64,000 bases of DNA from JAXMCI01 sp046349435 (GCA_046349435.1 JAXMCI010000023.1:49674-113673); one strand, 5' to 3'; positions 49,738 to 59,253 are shown, numbered from the stretch's first letter. Numbers and translations: made by a program. Notes: a model not told the origin generated them from the letters alone.

Positions 49738-51326
49738 GCGGCGAGCGCCTGCCGGTCCGCCGCGCCCTGATCTCGGTCTCCGACAAGACCGGGATCGCCG
49801 AGCTCGGGCGCGGGCTGGCCGCGCGCGGCGTGGCGCTGCTCTCGACCGGCGGCTCGGCCGCCGCGCTGAAGGCCGCCGGGCTCGCCGTCACCGAGGTCGC
49901 CGACCATACCGGCTTCCCCGAGATGCTCGACGGCCGGGTGAAGACGCTGCACCCGGCGATCCATGGCGGCATCCTGGCGCGGCGCGACGATCCCGCCCAC
50001 CTGGCGGCGATCGAGCGCCATGGCATCGCGCCGATCGACCTGGTGGTGGTCAACCTCTACCCCTTCGCCGCGACGGTGGCGCGCGGCGCCGACCCCGAGA
50101 CCTGCGTCGAGAACATCGACATCGGCGGGCCGGCGCTGATCCGGGCCGCGGCGAAGAACCGGGACTCGGTGGCCGTCGTCACCGACCCCGCCGACTACGC
50201 CGCCCTGCTCGCCGAGCTGGCGCAGGACGGGGCGCTGCCGGGGGCGCTGCGCCGCCGCCTCGCCGCCGCCGCCTTCGCCCATACCGCCGCCTACGACGCG
50301 GCGATCGCCGGCTGGCTGGCCGGGCAGCAGGGCGAGCGCTTCCCGCCGGTGCTGGCCTTCGCCGGGCAGCGCCGGCAGGCGCTGCGCTACGGCGAGAACC
50401 CGCACCAGCAGGCCGCCTTCTACGCCATGACGCCGGTCGGCGCGGCGCCGCGGCCGGGCGTCGCCACCGCCCGCCAGCTGCAGGGCAAGGAGCTCAGCTT
50501 CAACAACCTCAACGACACCGACGCCGCCTACGAGCTGGTCGCCGAGCTCGACGCGCCGGCAGTCGCCATCATCAAGCACGCCAATCCCTGCGGCGTGGCG
50601 GTCGGCGCCAGCCTGGCGGCCGCCTGGGAGCGGGCGCTGGCCTGCGACCCGGTCAGCGCCTATGGCGGCATCGTCGCGGTCAACCGGCCGCTCGACGGCG
50701 CCACCGCCGAGGCGATCGCGCGCCTCTTCGTCGAGGTGGTGATCGCGCCGGCGGTGACGCCGGAGGCGGCCGCGGCGCTCGCCGGCAAGGCCAATCTCCG
50801 GCTGCTCGAGGCCGGCGGCCTGCCCGACCCGGCGGCGCCCGGGCTGGTGGTGCGGTCGCTGGCCGACGGGCTGCTGCTGCAGGACCGCGACGCCGGCCGG
50901 ACCGGCGCCGCGGCGCTGCGCACCGTCACGAAGCGGGCGCCGAGCGAGCGCGAGCTGGCCGACCTGCTGTTCGCCTTCCGCGTCGCCAAGCACGTCAAGT
51001 CGAACGCCATCGTCTATGCCCGCGACGGCGCCACCGTCGGCATCGGCGCCGGCCAGATGAGCCGGGTCGATTCCTCGCGCATCGCCGCCTGGAAGGCGCG
51101 CGAGGCGGCCGAGGCGGCGGGCGAGACGGCCAGCCGGGCGATCGGCTCGGTGGTCGCGTCGGACGCCTTCTTCCCGTTCCCCGACGGGCTGCTCGCCGCC
51201 GCCGAGGCCGGCGCCACCGCGGTGATCCAGCCCGGCGGCTCGCTGCGCGACGACGCGGTGATCGCCGCCGCCGACGCGGCCGGGCTCGCCATGGTCTTCA
51301 CCGGGATGCGGCACTTCCGCCACTGA
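49734..51326 (+). CDS. purH: Bifunctional AICAR transformylase / IMP cyclohydrolase
   Basis: A 530-residue PurH. The N-terminal IMP cyclohydrolase (MGS-fold) domain has RALISVSDKTGIAELGRGL, LLSTGGSAAALKAAG, FPEMLDGRVKTLHPAIHGGILARR and VVNLYPFAATVA; the transformylase domain has RYGENPHQQAAFY, KELSFNNLNDTDAA, AIIKHANPCGVAVG (Lys-His active pair), KSNAIVYA and AGQMSRVDSSRIAAWKA. It performs the last two steps of purine synthesis. It overlaps the WbpM-type gene by ATGA, so it rides on a polysaccharide transcript. Its 3' end overlaps the convergent AlgJ/AlgX-like gene by 29 bases. Confidence 0.95.
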   Translation: MSGERLPVRRALISVSDKTGIAELGRGLAARGVALLSTGGSAAALKAAGLAVTEVADHTGFPEMLDGRVKTLHPAIHGGILARRDDPAHLAAIERHGIAPIDLVVVNLYPFAATVARGADPETCVENIDIGGPALIRAAAKNRDSVAVVTDPADYAALLAELAQDGALPGALRRRLAAAAFAHTAAYDAAIAGWLAGQQGERFPPVLAFAGQRRQALRYGENPHQQAAFYAMTPVGAAPRPGVATARQLQGKELSFNNLNDTDAAYELVAELDAPAVAIIKHANPCGVAVGASLAAAWERALACDPVSAYGGIVAVNRPLDGATAEAIARLFVEVVIAPAVTPEAAAALAGKANLRLLEAGGLPDPAAPGLVVRSLADGLLLQDRDAGRTGAAALRTVTKRAPSERELADLLFAFRVAKHVKSNAIVYARDGATVGIGAGQMSRVDSSRIAAWKAREAAEAAGETASRAIGSVVASDAFFPFPDGLLAAAEAGATAVIQPGGSLRDDAVIAAADAAGLAMVFTGMRHFRH

Positions 51327-52488
51327 GCGGCGCGGCGGCGGAAACCTCCGCCGCCCAGCCCTCGCCCCAGGCGCGCGCCTCCGGCCCGGGCCACTCCGGC
51401 ACGAAGCGCTCGATCAGCTCGACGATCACCAGGTCGGGCTTCTGCGCCTCGATCCAGGCGAGATCGAGATTGCGGTGGTCGAACCGCCACACCACCCGCT
51501 CGGCGATGTCGGCGAGATAGGGCAGCCACACCACGCCGAACGAGTCCGAGAGCACCAGGATGCGCCCGCCGCCCCTGAGACGCGTCTCGATCACCATCTC
51601 CAGGGGCGCCGTCGATACCGTGCGGCTGGCCAGCACCGGGTCGGGAAAGCGCCGGACCGGGATCACCCAGGCCTCGTCGGGCGGCGCCGGCCACCGCGCC
51701 ATCCGTGCGAGGTCGCCGGGAACCCGCGCGGTCTCGATGCCGTAGAACGACAGCGGCGGCAGGTTCCGTCCGGCGCGCTGCAGCACGGCCTGGAGGCCGA
51801 CGAAGCCGCCGAGGCTGGTCCAATGGGTGTCGCTCATCATGTAAAGGCGGCCGAGCGGCTTGGCCGCGCGCAGCACCGGCCGCAGGTCGACCACGGGAAT
51901 CTCGCGATGCGCGGCCAGCGCCGCCAGCAGCTGGTCCGCCGGGTTCGGGCCCGAAAGGCGGAGCCCCGGCGGCAGGAACTCCGGGTAGATCGTCTCCTTG
52001 TCCGGCGCGATGACGAAGACGAAGCCGATGCCGCGGGCGGCGAGCCAGGCATGCAGCCGCCGGATCACCCCGACCTGCTGCCGGAGCACCTCCGGCGCCA
52101 GCGGGCGCCGCCCGGCATGCTGCTCGATGGAATGCTCGTTGTCGATGAAGAGCCAACCTGACCGCCCGGCGACCACCATCGGGCTGGCGGGGGCGCCGAG
52201 CAGGCGCCGTGCCTCGGCGACCGCCTCCAGCAGCTGCGGCCGCAGCCCCATATGGTCCGTCAGGTAGGCGTCGAGCTCGCCCGCCAGCCGGCGCCAGCCC
52301 CTGGACCAGCTGTCCCAGCTCGGCGGCCGGGACAGCTGCCGCTGCTCGACCTCCGGCCCCGACTGGGCCAGCCCGAGCAGCTGCAGCAGCCCGGGGGCGG
52401 CGAGCAGCAGCGCGAACAGCGCGACCAGCAGCCGGTCGCTCCGGCGGGCCCCACCGCCGCGCAGCATCACCGTCGCCCGCGCGCGCAT
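51298..52488 (-). CDS. AlgJ/AlgX-like SGNH-hydrolase-type O-acetyltransferase accessory protein
   Basis: A 396-residue protein with an N-terminal signal anchor (LLVALFALLLAAPGLLQLLG) and an SGNH-type domain: LTDHMGLRPQLLEAVAEARRLLG, SGWLFIDNEHSIEQHAG, FVIAPDKETIYPEFLP, MSDTHWTSLGGFVGLQAV (the Asp-x-His catalytic pair) and LSDSFGVVWLPYL (nucleophilic Ser). It matches the AlgJ/AlgX family that moves acetyl groups onto periplasmic polysaccharide. It lies three bases after the MBOAT gene on the same strand; together they form an O-acetylation pair. Confidence 0.85.
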   Translation of the reverse strand: MRARATVMLRGGGARRSDRLLVALFALLLAAPGLLQLLGLAQSGPEVEQRQLSRPPSWDSWSRGWRRLAGELDAYLTDHMGLRPQLLEAVAEARRLLGAPASPMVVAGRSGWLFIDNEHSIEQHAGRRPLAPEVLRQQVGVIRRLHAWLAARGIGFVFVIAPDKETIYPEFLPPGLRLSGPNPADQLLAALAAHREIPVVDLRPVLRAAKPLGRLYMMSDTHWTSLGGFVGLQAVLQRAGRNLPPLSFYGIETARVPGDLARMARWPAPPDEAWVIPVRRFPDPVLASRTVSTAPLEMVIETRLRGGGRILVLSDSFGVVWLPYLADIAERVVWRFDHRNLDLAWIEAQKPDLVIVELIERFVPEWPGPEARAWGEGWAAEVSAAAPLSGGSAASR

Positions 52489-52491
52489 CGC

Positions 52492-53886
52492 TCAGAACCG
52501 GAAGTAGAGGAACGGGTTGTAGCCGGAGGCAGCGATCGCCGCCGCCGACAGCAGGACCAGGCACAGCGGGACGGCGACGGCGGCGGCCGCTCCAGCGTGG
52601 CGCAGCCCGGCATGGCCGGCGCCGAGCCGCCCCGCCCGCGCCGCCAGCCAGGGCACCAGCGGCACCGCGCCGATCGCGCCTGCAACCAGCGCCGCCGTCG
52701 TCTCGGGGGTGAGGAACCAGGCGGCCGTGTAGGCCGCCCTCGGCGCCTCCTCCAGGCCGGCCATGGCCCGCAGCAGCAGCGCCGCCCGACTGAAGTCGGC
52801 GGCGCGGAACAGCACCCAGCCGACAAGCACGACGAGCAGCGCGTAGAGATGGCCGAGCGGCCGCAGCCACGGCCAGGCGGGCAGCCAGCCGCGACAGGCT
52901 CGCTCCGCGACGAGGAAGATCCCGTGCCAGAGGCCCCACGCGACGAAGGTCCAGGCGGCGCCGTGCCACAACCCGCACAGCAGGAAGACGATGAGCAGGT
53001 TGCGACAGGTCCTCCAGGGGCCGCGGCGGTTGCCGCCGAGCGGGATGTAGAGGTAGTCGCGGAACCACTGCGACAAGGTGATGTGCCAGCGGCGCCAGAA
53101 CTCGCCCACCGAGCGGCTGGCATAGGGGTGATCGAAGTTCTGCGGGAAGTGCAGCCCGAGCATGCGCGCCAGGCCCATCGCCATCAGCGAGTAGCCGCAG
53201 AAATCGTAGTAGAGCTGCAGGCCGTAGCCGATCGCGCCGAGCCAGGCGACCCCGGCGGTGACCTGCCCCGGCGGCAGGGCGAAGATCGCATCGACCGGGC
53301 GCGCCAGCGTGTTGGCGAGCAGCGCCTTCTGGGCGAGGCCGATGGCGAGCAGCCGGATCCCGGCGGCGATGTCGGCCGTCGTCGCGCGGCGCCGGTGGAG
53401 CTCGCCGACGATGGTCTTGAAGCGGACGATCGGGCCGGCGACGAGCTGCGGGAACATGGCGATGTAGAGGGCGAGATCGACGCGGCTGCGCTCGGCTCGC
53501 GCGTCGCCCCGCTGCACGTCGATCAGATAGGACAGACCGTGAAAGGTGAAGAACGAGATGCCGAGCGGCAGGTGGATGAGGACCGGCGCGAAGCCCAGGG
53601 CGCCCGTCACGAACGCGGCATACTTGAACAGCCCGAGAAGCCCGAGGTTGGCGATCACCCCGACGGTGATCCAGCGGCGCCCGCCGCCCTCCCGCTCGAT
53701 CAACAGCGCCAGGCGGTAGTTTATGAGGATCGATCCGAGCAGCACGAGCAGGAACGGGCCCTCGCCGATCGCGTAGAACAGCAGGCTGAAGGCCAGCAGC
53801 ACGGCATTGCGCGCCGGGATCAGCAGGTAGGCGAGCAGGAAGACCGGCAGGAAGTAGAAGAGGAATCCGATCGAGCTGAAGACCAT
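52492..53886 (-). CDS. MBOAT family membrane O-acyltransferase (AlgI-like)
   Basis: A 464-residue MBOAT protein beginning VFSSIGFLFYFLPVFLLAYLL, with FFTFHGLSYLIDVQRGD, MFPQLVAGPIVRFKTIVGEL, GLQLYYDFCGYSLMAMGLARMLG, FPQNFDHPYASRSVGEFWRRWHITLSQWFRDYLYIPLGG and the catalytic His in CGLWHGAAWTFVAWG. By analogy with AlgI it carries acetyl across the inner membrane for O-acetylation of a polymer by the downstream SGNH protein. It faces the two-domain glycosyltransferase gene divergently. Confidence 0.9.
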   Translation of the reverse strand: MVFSSIGFLFYFLPVFLLAYLLIPARNAVLLAFSLLFYAIGEGPFLLVLLGSILINYRLALLIEREGGGRRWITVGVIANLGLLGLFKYAAFVTGALGFAPVLIHLPLGISFFTFHGLSYLIDVQRGDARAERSRVDLALYIAMFPQLVAGPIVRFKTIVGELHRRRATTADIAAGIRLLAIGLAQKALLANTLARPVDAIFALPPGQVTAGVAWLGAIGYGLQLYYDFCGYSLMAMGLARMLGLHFPQNFDHPYASRSVGEFWRRWHITLSQWFRDYLYIPLGGNRRGPWRTCRNLLIVFLLCGLWHGAAWTFVAWGLWHGIFLVAERACRGWLPAWPWLRPLGHLYALLVVLVGWVLFRAADFSRAALLLRAMAGLEEAPRAAYTAAWFLTPETTAALVAGAIGAVPLVPWLAARAGRLGAGHAGLRHAGAAAAVAVPLCLVLLSAAAIAASGYNPFLYFRF

Positions 53887-54168
53887 CGATGCCCCCCGGC
53901 GCGTGCCGCAATGATGCCCCAGCCGGCGGCGGTTGGCACCGCCCTGTCGCTCCGCTAGATTGCGCGGGCAACCCGGCGGAGCGGGTCGGATCGACGAGTG
54001 CGGCGCGAGCCATGATGTGCGAGACGAGCGCGCGTTGCCGCCGCTGTCCCGCATCGCAACCGCCGCAGCCGTGACAGGCCGGGAGAGCTCGATTCGTCGC
54101 GCCATCGGGTCGAGACCGGCGCCCTGCCGGCGGGCGGGCCGCGCCTGACCACGGGACCACTGGGCACG
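53887..54168. other. Divergent intergenic region between the acetylation pair and the glycosyltransferase gene
   Basis: About 280 bases with no supported gene. It must hold promoters for both directions. Nothing repeat-like or operator-like was seen; a few open frames here encode only compositionally biased sequence. Confidence 0.4.
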
Positions 54169-56523
54169 ATGCGGGTTCACGTCTTCTGCGCCGACATCCT
54201 GCCGCAGCCCGGCCGGGCCTGCTCCGCCGGCGGGATGCGCAGCCGGCAGCTGGTCGAGCTGATGCGGCGGCTCGGGCACGAGGTGTCGTGGTCGGAGCCG
54301 GGCGGCACCTTCCTCGGCCAGCGCGCCGGCCTGGCGGCGCTGCACAGCCACGACCGGGACGACCAGATCCGCATCCTCGCCGAGGGGCGGCCGGAGCTGG
54401 CGCTCTATGCCAACCCGATGGTCTGCGCGCTGGACGCCGCCGCCAAGCAGCGGCTCGGCTGCCGCATCCTCTACGACATCAACGGCCCGACCTTCCTCGA
54501 ATCGGCGCTGATCGGCACCGGCCCGCTGGCCGGCGAGTTCGCCCGCTACATGGACCGGCTGCGGCTGGCCGACGGCCTGCTGGTGGTCAGCGAGCTGCAG
54601 CGCGGCGCGCTGCTCGGCTGGCTCGCCACGCAGGGCCTGGTCGAGGTGCCGTGGATCGAGCTGCTGCCGCTCGAGCTGCCGCCCTCGACGCTGGAGCGCC
54701 GGCCGGGCCCGGAGCCCGCGATCCTGTTCGCCGGCTACATCTATCCCTGGCAGGACCCGGCGGCCGCGCTGCTCGCCACCGCCGACCATCTCGAGCGGCT
54801 CGGCCGCGGCGAGCTGTGGCTGGTGACCGGGCATCACCGGCTGGCCAACGGGCCGGCGGTCGACCAGCTGCTCGCCGCCCTGGCGCGCCGCCGCTGCGTG
54901 CGCAACCTCGGCATCCTGACCGAGCAGGAGCTGCAGGCGATCTATGCGCGCTGCTGGTGCTGCCTCGAGGTGATGGCCCGCAACGTCGAGCGCGAGCTCG
55001 CCTTCACCACCCGGACCTGGCAGCAGCTCGGCCACGGCATCCCGATCGTCACCGCCGACCATTCCGGGCACGCCGGCGCGATCGCCGCGGCCGACGCCGG
55101 CTGGATCGTCGAGTCGGGCGTGCCCGGCGCGCTGGAGCGGGTGCTGGACGAGGTCGTCGCCGATCCGGCGCCGGTCCGGCGCAAGGGCGAGAACGCCCGC
55201 CGCCTGGTCGCCGCCGGCGCCATGCCGGCGGCGGCGCTGGAGCGGCTCGGGCGGCGGCTGGCGGCCACCGCAGCGCCGCGCCCGGCGCCGCAGCGCGGCG
55301 GCGGCGGCAGGGGCGGGGTCGGGCCGCGCGTGCTGCTGGTGGCGCGCGACATGGCGAGCACCGAGCTGCGCGGCCGCGGGCCGCTCGAGGCGCTGGCCGA
55401 GGCCGGGCGGATCGCCGGCTTCTGCCAGGTCGACGAGCATGGCCGCTTCCGCGGGCCGCAGGACTACGACCGGTTCGACTGCGTCGTGGCGATCCGCGAG
55501 ACGGTGGCGCCGATGGTGCGGCTGCTGGCCGACCGCCAGTACCGCTTCGTCTACGACATCGACGACCTGCTGGTGCAGCTGCCCGCCTACAGCAAGGCCC
55601 AGCGCGATCCGAACGTGCCGGCGATGGCCGGGATGGCGACCGTGCTCACCGTCTCGACCGACCTGCTCGCCGAGCATCTCGGGGCCGCGCTCGGCTTCGA
55701 TCCCGCGGCCCGCGCCGTCGTCACCCCGAACGGCCTGCCCTTCCCGCACCAGCCGCCGGTGCTCGCCGACAAGGCGAGCGGCCTGGTCTGGACCTCGAGC
55801 GACGCCACCTCGCTGACCCGCTCGCGCGAGGGCGTGGTGGCTGCCATCGCCGACTTCGCCGGCCGCCACGAGCTGCCGGTCTATCTCTTCGGCCTCTTCG
55901 ACGACGCCCTGCTCCAGGCGCTGCCGAACGCCCGGCCGCTCGGCTATGTCGAGTTCTGGAAGCACAAGCACTTCTTCGCCTCGCATGCCGGGCTGATCGG
56001 CCTGGCGCCGCTCGAGGACAAGGCCGATCCCGGCTCGCAGCGCTTCATCGACTCGAAGTCGGACATCAAGATGGTCGAGCATGGCGGCTACGGGCATGCC
56101 GGGGTCTATTCGCGGGCCGCGCCCTATCTCCGCTCCGATCTGCGCACCGGCAGCATCGTCGAGAACAGCTATGGCGGCTGGAGCGAGGGGCTGCGCGAGG
56201 CCGCGGCGCGCTGCGGCGAGGCGGGCTACGTCAACGCCGCCGAGATCCGCGAGCGGCGGGACATCGCGCGGCTGGCGCTGGGCGGCCGGCTGGAGGCGAT
56301 CGAGCGCGCCATCGAGCCGCGCGGCATCACGCGGGCGGAGGTCGAACGCTGCTTCGCCGCGGACGGCGCCGGCGGGCCGGCGCCCGGGCCGGCGCTCGAT
56401 GCGATGACGCGGCGCCGCATGGCGCACCGCGCCGCCGACCGGCTCTATCGCGGCTTCGACCGCCTGCCGCTGCCCCTGCAGCACGCGATCGCGCGCTCGC
56501 TGCGCGCCCTCGGCGGCGCCTGA
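54169..56523 (+). CDS. Two-domain glycosyltransferase (tandem GT-B modules)
   Basis: A 784-residue protein with two glycosyltransferase-like halves. Half one (1-360) has VHVFCADILPQPGRACSAGGMRSRQLVELMRRLGHE, ILFAGYIYPWQDPAAALL, LGILTEQELQAIYARCWCC and AFTTRTWQQLGHGIPIV, ending in a GNARRL-type helix. A Gly/Arg-rich linker (RPAPQRGGGGRGGVG) leads to half two (385-784) with VLLVARDMASTELRGRGPLEALA, YRFVYDIDDLLVQLP, TVSTDLLAEHLG, VVTPNGLPF and SDIKMVEHGGYGHAGVYS. It may add two sugars or make an alternating chain. The next gene follows 23 bases later. Confidence 0.78.
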   Translation: MRVHVFCADILPQPGRACSAGGMRSRQLVELMRRLGHEVSWSEPGGTFLGQRAGLAALHSHDRDDQIRILAEGRPELALYANPMVCALDAAAKQRLGCRILYDINGPTFLESALIGTGPLAGEFARYMDRLRLADGLLVVSELQRGALLGWLATQGLVEVPWIELLPLELPPSTLERRPGPEPAILFAGYIYPWQDPAAALLATADHLERLGRGELWLVTGHHRLANGPAVDQLLAALARRRCVRNLGILTEQELQAIYARCWCCLEVMARNVERELAFTTRTWQQLGHGIPIVTADHSGHAGAIAAADAGWIVESGVPGALERVLDEVVADPAPVRRKGENARRLVAAGAMPAAALERLGRRLAATAAPRPAPQRGGGGRGGVGPRVLLVARDMASTELRGRGPLEALAEAGRIAGFCQVDEHGRFRGPQDYDRFDCVVAIRETVAPMVRLLADRQYRFVYDIDDLLVQLPAYSKAQRDPNVPAMAGMATVLTVSTDLLAEHLGAALGFDPAARAVVTPNGLPFPHQPPVLADKASGLVWTSSDATSLTRSREGVVAAIADFAGRHELPVYLFGLFDDALLQALPNARPLGYVEFWKHKHFFASHAGLIGLAPLEDKADPGSQRFIDSKSDIKMVEHGGYGHAGVYSRAAPYLRSDLRTGSIVENSYGGWSEGLREAAARCGEAGYVNAAEIRERRDIARLALGGRLEAIERAIEPRGITRAEVERCFAADGAGGPAPGPALDAMTRRRMAHRAADRLYRGFDRLPLPLQHAIARSLRALGGA

Positions 56524-56546
56524 GCGACCGGCCCAGCCCGGCCGTC

Positions 56547-57944
56547 GTGCCATCCTCGCCCGTCGGCAGGCTGCTGCCCTGGATCTTCGTCCTCTATGCC
56601 GGGATCGCCGTCATCTTCCTGGCCTGCGCGATCCCGCCGCTCCAGGTCCCCGACGAGCCCAACCACTTCCTGCGCGCCGACGAGGTGAGCCGCGGCGAGC
56701 CGGTCGGCCGGCATCTCGGGGCGACCAGTGGCGGCGGCACGGCCGACCCCGCGATCCTGGCCCTCGCCCAGCTCTACGCAGCGCTGCCCTTCCATGGCGA
56801 GACGCGGACCGGCCCGGAGCAGGCGGCGGCCGCGGCGGCGCTGCGGTGGTCGGCGGCGCCCGCGACGCTCGCCTTCGGCAACACCGTCACCTATGGCCCG
56901 CTGCTCTACCTGCCGGCGGCGCTCGCCATCCGCATCGGGCGAGCGCGCGACCAGCCCGATGCCAGGACGCTGATTCTGGCGCGGCTCTGCAACGGCATGC
57001 TCGGCATCGCCATCGGCGCCCTGGCGCTCGCGCTCTGCCGCCGGGCGCGGGCGCTGACCTTCGCCGGGCTGCTGCTGCCGATGACCCTGGGACAGCTGGG
57101 ATCGGCCTCCCAGGACGCCCTGCTGATCCCGATCTCGGTGCTCGCCGTCGCGCTCGCCTCGCGGCGCGGGCCCGCGCCGGCCTCGCTGCGGGACGCCGGC
57201 CTGTTCGCGGCCTGCGTCGTGGTGGCGGCGATGGCGCGCCTGCCGATGATCGGGCTGGCGGCGCTGGCGCCGCTGCTCGCCGGGCGCGGCGCCCCGGCGG
57301 GGCGGGCCAGGCTGGCGTTCGGGCTCGCCGCGGCCGCGCTGGTGCTCGCCTGGGTGGCGGTCGCGAACCGGAGCATGCCCGGATACACCCAGGCCGCCGC
57401 CGTGCGGCAGCAGCTGGCGTTCCTGCTGTCCCAACCGCTGGCCGGGCTGGCCGTGGCGCGCGACACCGTCCTCGCCCTCGACGCCGGCTTCTGGCGGAGC
57501 GTGGTCGGGCTGCTCGGCTGGGTCGATACGCCGATGCCGCGCTGGTACTACACCGCCGCCGCCATCGCGCTTGCCGTGGCGCTGTGGGCCGGCAGCAACC
57601 CGGCGCCATGGCTGGGCCCGGCGCTGCTCGCGGCGCTGACGATCGCCGTGACCGCTCTGCTGATCGGCGGCGCGCTCTACCTCACCTGGACCCCGGTCGG
57701 GGCGCCGACGGTGCTGGGGCTGCAGGGCCGCTACCTGTTGCCGCTGCTGCCGCTGGCCGGCTGGCTGGCGCCGCCGGTTGCCGGCTGGGCGCAGCGGCCG
57801 CGCGCGCGGCTGCGCGCCGCCCTGTGGCTGCCCGTGCTGCTGTTCCCGGTGGCGACGCTGGCGACGCTGCCGCACGCCGTCATCGACCGCTACTACGGAT
57901 CCGCCGGCGCCATGGCCGCCTGCCTGCGGGCGCTGCTCGGATGA
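56547..57944 (+). CDS. DUF2142 family membrane protein
   Basis: A 465-residue multi-pass membrane protein of the DUF2142 family: an N-terminal helix (LLPWIFVLYAGIAVIFLACA), the conserved luminal PPLQVPDEPNHFLRADEVS (about residue 45), SQDALLIPISVLAVALAS and a run of about nine further helices ending AALWLPVLLFPVATLATL. The fold resembles GT-C glycosyltransferases that use lipid-linked sugars, but no function is established. GTG at 56547 is used; an in-frame CTG at 56520 overlapping the upstream stop (CTGA) is an alternative, as in gpsA. It follows the two-domain glycosyltransferase, with which it likely acts. Confidence 0.75.
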   Translation: MPSSPVGRLLPWIFVLYAGIAVIFLACAIPPLQVPDEPNHFLRADEVSRGEPVGRHLGATSGGGTADPAILALAQLYAALPFHGETRTGPEQAAAAAALRWSAAPATLAFGNTVTYGPLLYLPAALAIRIGRARDQPDARTLILARLCNGMLGIAIGALALALCRRARALTFAGLLLPMTLGQLGSASQDALLIPISVLAVALASRRGPAPASLRDAGLFAACVVVAAMARLPMIGLAALAPLLAGRGAPAGRARLAFGLAAAALVLAWVAVANRSMPGYTQAAAVRQQLAFLLSQPLAGLAVARDTVLALDAGFWRSVVGLLGWVDTPMPRWYYTAAAIALAVALWAGSNPAPWLGPALLAALTIAVTALLIGGALYLTWTPVGAPTVLGLQGRYLLPLLPLAGWLAPPVAGWAQRPRARLRAALWLPVLLFPVATLATLPHAVIDRYYGSAGAMAACLRALLG

Positions 57945-57981
57945 AGCGTGCTGCCCGGCGCGGCGGGGCGCGGCATCGGCG

Positions 57982-59253
57982 CTATGGCCGCGTCCGGACG
58001 AAGGCGAGGCCGGCGAGGCCGATCACCAGCAGCACCAGGATGGTGGCCATCCCGGCGCGCTGGCTGCCATGGGCCGCCGTCGCCCAGGCATAGAGCGCCG
58101 GGCCGAGGAAGGCGGTGATCTTGCCGGTCACCGCATAGAGGCCGAAGAACTCGGCCCGCATCCCGGGCGGCGAGAGGCGCGCCATCAGCGCCCGGCTGGA
58201 GGACTGCACCGGGCCGACGAAGAGGCCGAGCGCCAGGCCGAGCCCGTAGAACAGGCCGAAGCTGCGGGCCAGCACCACGCCGCCGCCGAGCAGGATCAGC
58301 GCCACCAGCGCGATCTGCACGGTCCGCTTCGAGCCGATCCGGTCGTCGAGCCAGGCCAGCCCGACGCAGCCCAGCCCGGCGGTGACGTTGAGCAGGATGC
58401 CGAACACCAGCACCTGCTGCTGGCTCATGCCGTAGGTGCCGGCGGCGTAGAGGCCGCCGAAGGCGAAGATCGTGTTCAGCGCGTCGGTGTAGAAGAGCTG
58501 GGCGACCAGGAAGATGGCGGCGTTGCGGTGGCGCCCGAGCCGGGTGACGGTGCGCCACAGGCTGGCCAGCCCGGCGCGCACCGCCTGCCCCGACGACAGC
58601 GCGCCGCGGCCCCGGTCGGGGACGAGGAGGAACAGCGGGACGGCGAAGAGGGCGAACCAGCCGGCGACCAGCAGCGCGGTGGCGCGCACCGGCTCGGCGG
58701 CGGCGGCATCGAGCCCGAAGGGCGGCGGCGAGGGCAGCACCAGCCCGAGCGAGGCGACCAGGCAGGCGAGGCCGCCGGCATAGCCGGTCGCCCAGCCCCA
58801 GCCCGACCAGCGGCCGAGCCGCGCCGGCGGCGCCAGCTCCGGCAGCATGGCGTTGTAGAAGACGTTGCCGATCTCGGCGGCGACCGTCGCCGCGCCGGCC
58901 AGCAGCAGCGCCGGCCAGAGAAGATCGGGCTGCGGCCGGACCAGCCAGAGCAGCGCGGTCAGCAGCACGCAGGCGGCGGTGGCGGCGGCGAGCCAGGGCT
59001 TGCGCCGGCCCCCCTGGTCGGCGATGGCGCCGAGCACCGGGCTGAGCAGCGCGATGGCGACGCCGGCGAGGCTCATCGCGTTGCCCCACAGCGCGGCGCC
59101 CTGGTTGGCGTCGCCGACCACGGCGCGGGCGAAATAGACGGGGAAGACGAAGGTGACGATGACGGTGGGGAAGCCGGAATTGGCCCAGTCGTAGAGCGCC
59201 CAGGCGATCAGCGCCGGCCGGCCGGCACCCCGTTCCGCTCGCCCGTCGCCCAT
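57982..59253 (-). CDS. MFS transporter of the Atg22/UMF1 type
   Basis: A 423-residue twelve-helix transporter. The N-terminus WALYDWANSGFPTVIVTFVFPVYFA is characteristic of the Atg22-like group, followed by GNAMSLAGVAIALLSPVLGAIADQGG, a GRRKPWL loop, NVFYNAMLPELAP, and a second half with NTIFAFGGLYAAGTYGMS, GPVQSSSRALMARLSPPGMRAEFFGLYAVTGKI. Relatives export amino acids or other small molecules; the substrate is not known. A 19-bp tandem repeat lies just upstream of its ATG. Confidence 0.85.
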   Translation of the reverse strand: MGDGRAERGAGRPALIAWALYDWANSGFPTVIVTFVFPVYFARAVVGDANQGAALWGNAMSLAGVAIALLSPVLGAIADQGGRRKPWLAAATAACVLLTALLWLVRPQPDLLWPALLLAGAATVAAEIGNVFYNAMLPELAPPARLGRWSGWGWATGYAGGLACLVASLGLVLPSPPPFGLDAAAAEPVRATALLVAGWFALFAVPLFLLVPDRGRGALSSGQAVRAGLASLWRTVTRLGRHRNAAIFLVAQLFYTDALNTIFAFGGLYAAGTYGMSQQQVLVFGILLNVTAGLGCVGLAWLDDRIGSKRTVQIALVALILLGGGVVLARSFGLFYGLGLALGLFVGPVQSSSRALMARLSPPGMRAEFFGLYAVTGKITAFLGPALYAWATAAHGSQRAGMATILVLLVIGLAGLAFVRTRP

